A stretch of 17,857 nucleotides of DNA from DATLHO01 sp035539855 (lineage in GTDB: Bacteria; Bacteroidota; Ignavibacteria; OLB7), in NCBI GenBank assembly GCA_035539855.1, contig DATLHO010000120.1, positions 1 through 17,857 of the forward strand, read 5' to 3'. Of this stretch, positions 14,684 to 17,857 are shown piece after piece; within the stretch, counting starts at the first letter, position 1; each line of letters opens with the position of its first letter. The notes beneath the pieces were generated by a model, which saw only the letters and a list, made by a program, of their open reading frames with translations, ran no database searches and was not told the origin of the DNA. The position numbers and the translations under genes were made by a program.

Positions 14684-14684
14684 C

Positions 14685-16061
14685 ATGAAGCTCATACGCA
14701 CCACGCTCCTTCTGACGCTTCTCGCCACGGTCGCGCGCGCGCAATCGTGGGACGTGGCGTTCGCGCAGCGCGGACCGAACGGTCCGGTCAGCGCGATCGC
14801 CGCGCACGCGGGACGCATCTACATCGGCGGCGAGTTCACCGAGGTCGACGGCGTCGCGGCCCGAAACGTCGCGGTCTTCGACGGCACGCGCTGGAGCGCG
14901 CTCGGCGACGGGGTCGACGACCGTGTCAACGCCATCGCCGTGACCGACGACGGCGTCTATGTCGGCGGCGAGTTCAATATGGTCGGCACCACGCCGATCC
15001 GGGGTCTCGCGCTCTACAGAGGCGGACAGTGGTCCTCGCTCGCGACCGCGGAGATCGTCATCGACGGATCGGTCAACGCGCTGGCGATCGTCGGCGACGA
15101 TCTTTTCGTCGGTGGTTCGTTCGCGCTGTCTATCGACGGCGCGCGCGAACAGGCGATCGCCATCCTGTCCCTGCGCGATCGGACGTGGCGCGGCCTCGGC
15201 GGAGGCGTGCGCGTGCGCGGCGCATCGTGGGGCGAGGTCCTCGCGATCGCGGCGAACGAGCGCTACGCCTACGTCGCGGGACTCTTCAGCTTCGTCAACA
15301 TCGGCGGCGCGGAGATCGAGTCGCCGGGCATCGCGCGCTGGGACCGGCAGCTCGGAGCCTGGGACGCGCTCGGCGGGATCGAGCCGATCGAGCCGGACGC
15401 GCTCGAGGTGGCGCGCGCCGTGGCAATCGACGGCGAGCAGGTCTGGGCGCTCGGCGACTTCCGTGCGATCGACGGCGTCGAGGCCGATGGCATCGCGCGC
15501 TTCGACGAGTCGCGCGACGCGTGGGAGGATGTCGATCTCTCCGGACTGAGCTTCGGCACAGCCGTCGCGGCGCGCTCGGCAACGGTCTACGCCGCGAACG
15601 CATCGAGCCTCGTGTTCCCCGGCGATGCGCTCGTGACGCGCAGCGGCTCGGGCGAATGGCGCGAGAGCGGCGCGGCGATCAAGGGAAGCATCTACGCCGT
15701 CACGTACGCGCCCAACGGCGACCTGTACGTCGGCGGCGAGTTCGACACGGCGCGCGGCGCCGTCGTCAGGAACATCATCCGCATGAAGGCGGCTCCGGGC
15801 GGCGCCGACAACGGCGAGCTCGCGAGCACTCCGATGATCCGCTCGATCGACAACGGTGGCCTGACGCTGCTGCTGCCGGACGGCGTCGCCGGTGACGCCC
15901 ACGTGATCGTCCACGACCTTCTTGGACGAGAGATCGTCCGTTACGCACTGGGCGTAACGCGCGGCCTGCGACACCTCGATCTTCCGGCAACGTCGCGGGG
16001 AGCGTATCTGGTGTCGGTCCGCCTGGGCGACCGGGTGGAGACCAGCGTGATCGGGCGATGA
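14685..16061 (+). CDS. Secreted beta-propeller protein with T9SS type A sorting domain
   Basis: This is a 458-residue exported protein. The signal peptide (about 1-20, MKLIRTTLLLTLLATVARA) is followed by about six propeller-like repeats marked by IYIGGEF, VYVGGEF, LFVGGSF, AYVAGLF, VWALGDF and LYVGGEF, each preceded by a strand and a Trp-containing turn. The final 75 residues carry LLLPDG, VIVHDLLGREIVRYAL, LRHLDLP and GAYLVSVRLGDRVETSVIGR. This matches the type IX secretion (Por_Secre_tail, type A) domain that directs export across the outer membrane and is then cleaved. ATG 14685 is one base after the preceding stop, and the signal peptide begins exactly there. The repeats resemble exported proteins of unknown ligand found across FCB bacteria. 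Its stop (TGATG) overlaps a 12-codon reading frame. Confidence 0.85.
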   Translation: MKLIRTTLLLTLLATVARAQSWDVAFAQRGPNGPVSAIAAHAGRIYIGGEFTEVDGVAARNVAVFDGTRWSALGDGVDDRVNAIAVTDDGVYVGGEFNMVGTTPIRGLALYRGGQWSSLATAEIVIDGSVNALAIVGDDLFVGGSFALSIDGAREQAIAILSLRDRTWRGLGGGVRVRGASWGEVLAIAANERYAYVAGLFSFVNIGGAEIESPGIARWDRQLGAWDALGGIEPIEPDALEVARAVAIDGEQVWALGDFRAIDGVEADGIARFDESRDAWEDVDLSGLSFGTAVAARSATVYAANASSLVFPGDALVTRSGSGEWRESGAAIKGSIYAVTYAPNGDLYVGGEFDTARGAVVRNIIRMKAAPGGADNGELASTPMIRSIDNGGLTLLLPDGVAGDAHVIVHDLLGREIVRYALGVTRGLRHLDLPATSRGAYLVSVRLGDRVETSVIGR

Positions 16062-16099
16062 TGAAACGCGAATCGCGAGCACGGCGGCGGTACCTGTGA
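16061..16099 (+). CDS. Possible 12-codon coupling ORF between T9SS propeller and exporter genes
   Basis: ATG 16061 overlaps the stop of the upstream gene (TGATG), encodes MKRESRARRRYL and stops at TGA 16097-16099, which overlaps the GTG start of the exporter gene as GTGA. A continuous chain of one-base and four-base overlaps would let ribosomes pass from gene to gene without a Shine-Dalgarno. The tiny peptide is strongly basic. This is a structural observation; expression is not demonstrated and a chance frame is possible. Confidence 0.25.
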   Translation: MKRESRARRRYL

Positions 16100-17751
16100 G
16101 CCAATCGACGATCGACACCGACTCCCCCTGGAGTCCGCTCCGCAACCGTCTCTTCCGCGCGCTCTGGATCGCGTCGGCGGCGTCGAGCATCGGCACGTGG
16201 ATGCAGAACATCGGCGGCGAGTGGATGATGACCACGCTCGCTCCGACGCCGCTGATGGTGGCGCTGATGCAGACCGCCGGGTTCCTGCCGACGTTCCTCC
16301 TTGCGCTGCCTGCGGGAGCGCTCGCGGACATCATCGACCGCCGTCGATTGCTCCTGTTCGCGCAGACGTGGATGCTGCTGGCCAGCGCCACGCTCGCGCT
16401 CGTGACGCTCCTCGGCGTCGTCACGCCGCTCGTGCTGCTGCTGGTGACCTTCGCGATCGGCCTCGGCGCCGCGATGAACGCTCCGGCGTGGCAGGCGATC
16501 GTGCCCGAGCTCGTCTCGCGCCGCGAGCTGCCGCATGCAGTCTCGATCAACACCATCGCCTACAACATCGCCCGCGCCATCGGACCCGCGCTCGGCGGCG
16601 CAATCATCGCCGCGACAGGACCCGCAGCCGTCTTCGTGCTCAACACGGTGTCGTACATCGGCGTGCTCACGGTGCTCTACCGATGGCGGCGCGAGAGGGA
16701 GGAGAGCGTCTCACCGAGCGAGCGCGTCGTCGGCGCGATGAGAGCGGGGCTGCGCTACGTGCGACACGCGACCGAGCTGCGCAGCGTGCTCGCGCGCGCG
16801 ATCGCGTTCTCGGTCTCCGCGGCCGGCGTCTGGGCGCTGCTCGCCCTGCTGGCGCGCCGCGAGCTCGGACTCGGCGCCGCGGGCTACGGCATGCTGCTCG
16901 GCGGACTCGGAGCGGGGGCGATCGCGGGCGCGTTCGTGGTGCCCGGACTGCGTCGCCGGTTCAGACCCGATCGACTTGTCGTCGCGGCGACGATCCTCTT
17001 CGCCGCGGTCTCGGTGACCGTCGCGCACGTCCGCATCGTTCCGGTGTCGGTCGCGGCGATGGTCCTCGGCGGGCTCGCATGGATGACCGCGTACTCGACG
17101 TTCAACATCAGCGTGCAGACGGTCGTGCCCGACTGGATCCGCGCCCGGGCGCTGTCGATGTACCTGCTGGTCACGTTCGGCTCGCTCGCGCTCGGCAGCG
17201 CGCTGTGGGGCGCGCTTGCGGAGCGTGTCGGTATCCCGATGTCGCTGACGGTGGCTGCCGGCACGCTGCTCGGCAGCCTCGTCGTCGCGCCGTTCTTCCG
17301 CATGCCCACCGGCCGCGAGATGGACCTGACGCCGTCGCAGCACTGGACCGAGCCGACGATCGTGATCGAGCCCGATCCGGAGCAGGGACCGGTGCTGGTG
17401 ACGGTGGAGTACTTCGTCGATCCCCGCGACGGCGAGGCGTTCCGCGACGCGATGCGCGCGATCGAGCGCTCACTGCGCCGCGACGGCGCCTCCGGCTGGG
17501 GACTCTTCGAAGACATCTCGCATCCCGGCCGTTACCTCGAGACCTTCCTCGTCGAGTCCTGGGCCGAGCACCTGCGCCAGCACGCGCGCGTCACCAACGA
17601 GGACCGAGCGATGCACGCGCGCGCCCACGCGTTCCACCGCGGCGACGCTCCGCCGGCGGTGACGCACCTCATCGCGCAGTCCCCGCGCCGCACGCAGCGC
17701 TGGTACCACGGGGTGCTGCGAATCCCGTGGCAGTTGCCGGGTGATGTGTAG
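16096..17751 (+). CDS. MFS_3-type (EntS-like) exporter with C-terminal ABM-like domain
   Basis: This is a 551-residue inner-membrane transporter of the major facilitator superfamily, EntS/MFS_3 branch. The N-terminal helices include the MFS signature loop LPAGALADIIDRRRL (72-86), SIGTWMQNIGGEW near the start, and GAAMNAPAWQAIVPELV. Hydrophobic helices continue to about residue 405. Residues about 433-530 (VLVTVEYFVDPRDGEAFRDAMRAIERSL to HLRQHARVTNEDRAMHARAHAFHRG) form a soluble antibiotic-biosynthesis-monooxygenase-like ferredoxin fold, a fusion known in this subfamily. Members are proton-driven drug or siderophore exporters; the substrate here is unknown. The start GTG 16096 overlaps the preceding 12-codon frame; no Shine-Dalgarno and no upstream in-frame ATG are seen. 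It is 34 nt after the T9SS gene and likely last in that operon. Confidence 0.85.
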   Translation: MSQSTIDTDSPWSPLRNRLFRALWIASAASSIGTWMQNIGGEWMMTTLAPTPLMVALMQTAGFLPTFLLALPAGALADIIDRRRLLLFAQTWMLLASATLALVTLLGVVTPLVLLLVTFAIGLGAAMNAPAWQAIVPELVSRRELPHAVSINTIAYNIARAIGPALGGAIIAATGPAAVFVLNTVSYIGVLTVLYRWRREREESVSPSERVVGAMRAGLRYVRHATELRSVLARAIAFSVSAAGVWALLALLARRELGLGAAGYGMLLGGLGAGAIAGAFVVPGLRRRFRPDRLVVAATILFAAVSVTVAHVRIVPVSVAAMVLGGLAWMTAYSTFNISVQTVVPDWIRARALSMYLLVTFGSLALGSALWGALAERVGIPMSLTVAAGTLLGSLVVAPFFRMPTGREMDLTPSQHWTEPTIVIEPDPEQGPVLVTVEYFVDPRDGEAFRDAMRAIERSLRRDGASGWGLFEDISHPGRYLETFLVESWAEHLRQHARVTNEDRAMHARAHAFHRGDAPPAVTHLIAQSPRRTQRWYHGVLRIPWQLPGDV

Positions 17752-17789
17752 GGGGTGCTACCATCTTCCGATTCCCCCCGAGTCCGGCG

Positions 17790-17824
17790 ACCCTGTCTTC
17801 CCCGCAGGGGATCTTTCCCAGGGT
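17790..17824 (+). terminator. Possible terminator or leader hairpin at the right edge
   Basis: TCCCC (17799-17803) pairs with GGGGA (17807-17811) across a 3-nt loop, and ACCCT (17790-17794) can pair with AGGGT (17820-17824) outside it. Only a short ATCTTT tail follows the inner stem. It may terminate the exporter transcript or belong to the leader of the next gene beyond the window. Nothing else recognisable lies in the last 106 bases. Confidence 0.3.
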
Positions 17825-17857
17825 GCGCATCGCCGCATGTCGAGATGGGGGCGCTGC

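Noticed and set aside
11903..14818. 971-codon open frame on the minus strand
   Set aside because: It spans two clear plus-strand genes and their gap, has low-complexity Arg/Val/Glu composition and no motif, so it is a GC-rich shadow.
14586..16556. 656-codon open frame on the minus strand
   Set aside because: It overlaps the T9SS propeller and the exporter, both with signal or transmembrane features on the plus strand. The minus translation has no recognisable domain.

Overview
The window is GC-rich (roughly two thirds G+C by eye) and densely coding on both strands. The organism is most likely a high-GC member of the Bacteroidota/Chlorobiota (FCB) assemblage. The main clue is the protein at 14685-16061, a secreted beta-propeller ending in what reads as a type IX secretion (T9SS) type A sorting domain. 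Two others agree with it: the secreted repeat protein at 1570-3615 opens with the ISYQGVLTD-type module common in Chlorobi/Ignavibacteria/Kapabacteria-like genomes, and several starts lack a clear Shine-Dalgarno. Genus-level placement is not possible from the sequence alone. No tRNA, rRNA, transposase, phage integrase or CRISPR array was seen.

Layout. 2-217 is the 3' end of an unidentified gene. On the minus strand follow a phytase-like esterase lipoprotein (285-1385), a 681-residue secreted fibre/collagen-like repeat protein (1570-3615) and a small double zinc ribbon (3712-3924). Divergent from these is a 1093-residue ATPase-TPR-winged helix-BTAD regulator (4072-7353), then a lipoprotein (7634-8341), a UBP-type zinc-finger protein (8463-8771), a von Willebrand A protein (9165-9833), an NAD(P)-binding SDR-like protein (10086-10865), a secreted Asp-box propeller (11000-12856), a DUF7309/DUF6930-like protein with a TPR tail (13001-14683), the T9SS propeller (14685-16061) and an MFS_3-type exporter (16096-17751). 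The last three are nearly gapless and probably one operon.

The most interesting non-coding structure lies around the regulator. Its promoter region and that of the next gene share an exact 14-mer. Each carries direct 8-mers of the form CCTT(A/T)CAG at exactly 22-bp spacing (two helical turns): two copies before the regulator and three before the lipoprotein. SARP/BTAD-type activators bind direct repeats phased by one or two turns, so an autoregulated local regulon is a testable proposal.

Two further intergenic elements are unexplained. A two-hairpin element with a conserved CCCCCAACC loop occurs at 1447-1530 and 7375-7452. A 122-bp imperfect palindrome built of inverted arrays of 7-bp units around a unique core lies at 10864-10985. 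The 393-bp gap before the vWA gene holds three TACGTAG boxes and ends in a textbook intrinsic terminator, so it may encode a small RNA.

Functionally the window is mostly cell-surface and secreted proteins (two lipoproteins, two propellers, one fibre-like protein, one exporter) next to a large ATP-binding transcription regulator. No complete metabolic pathway is present.
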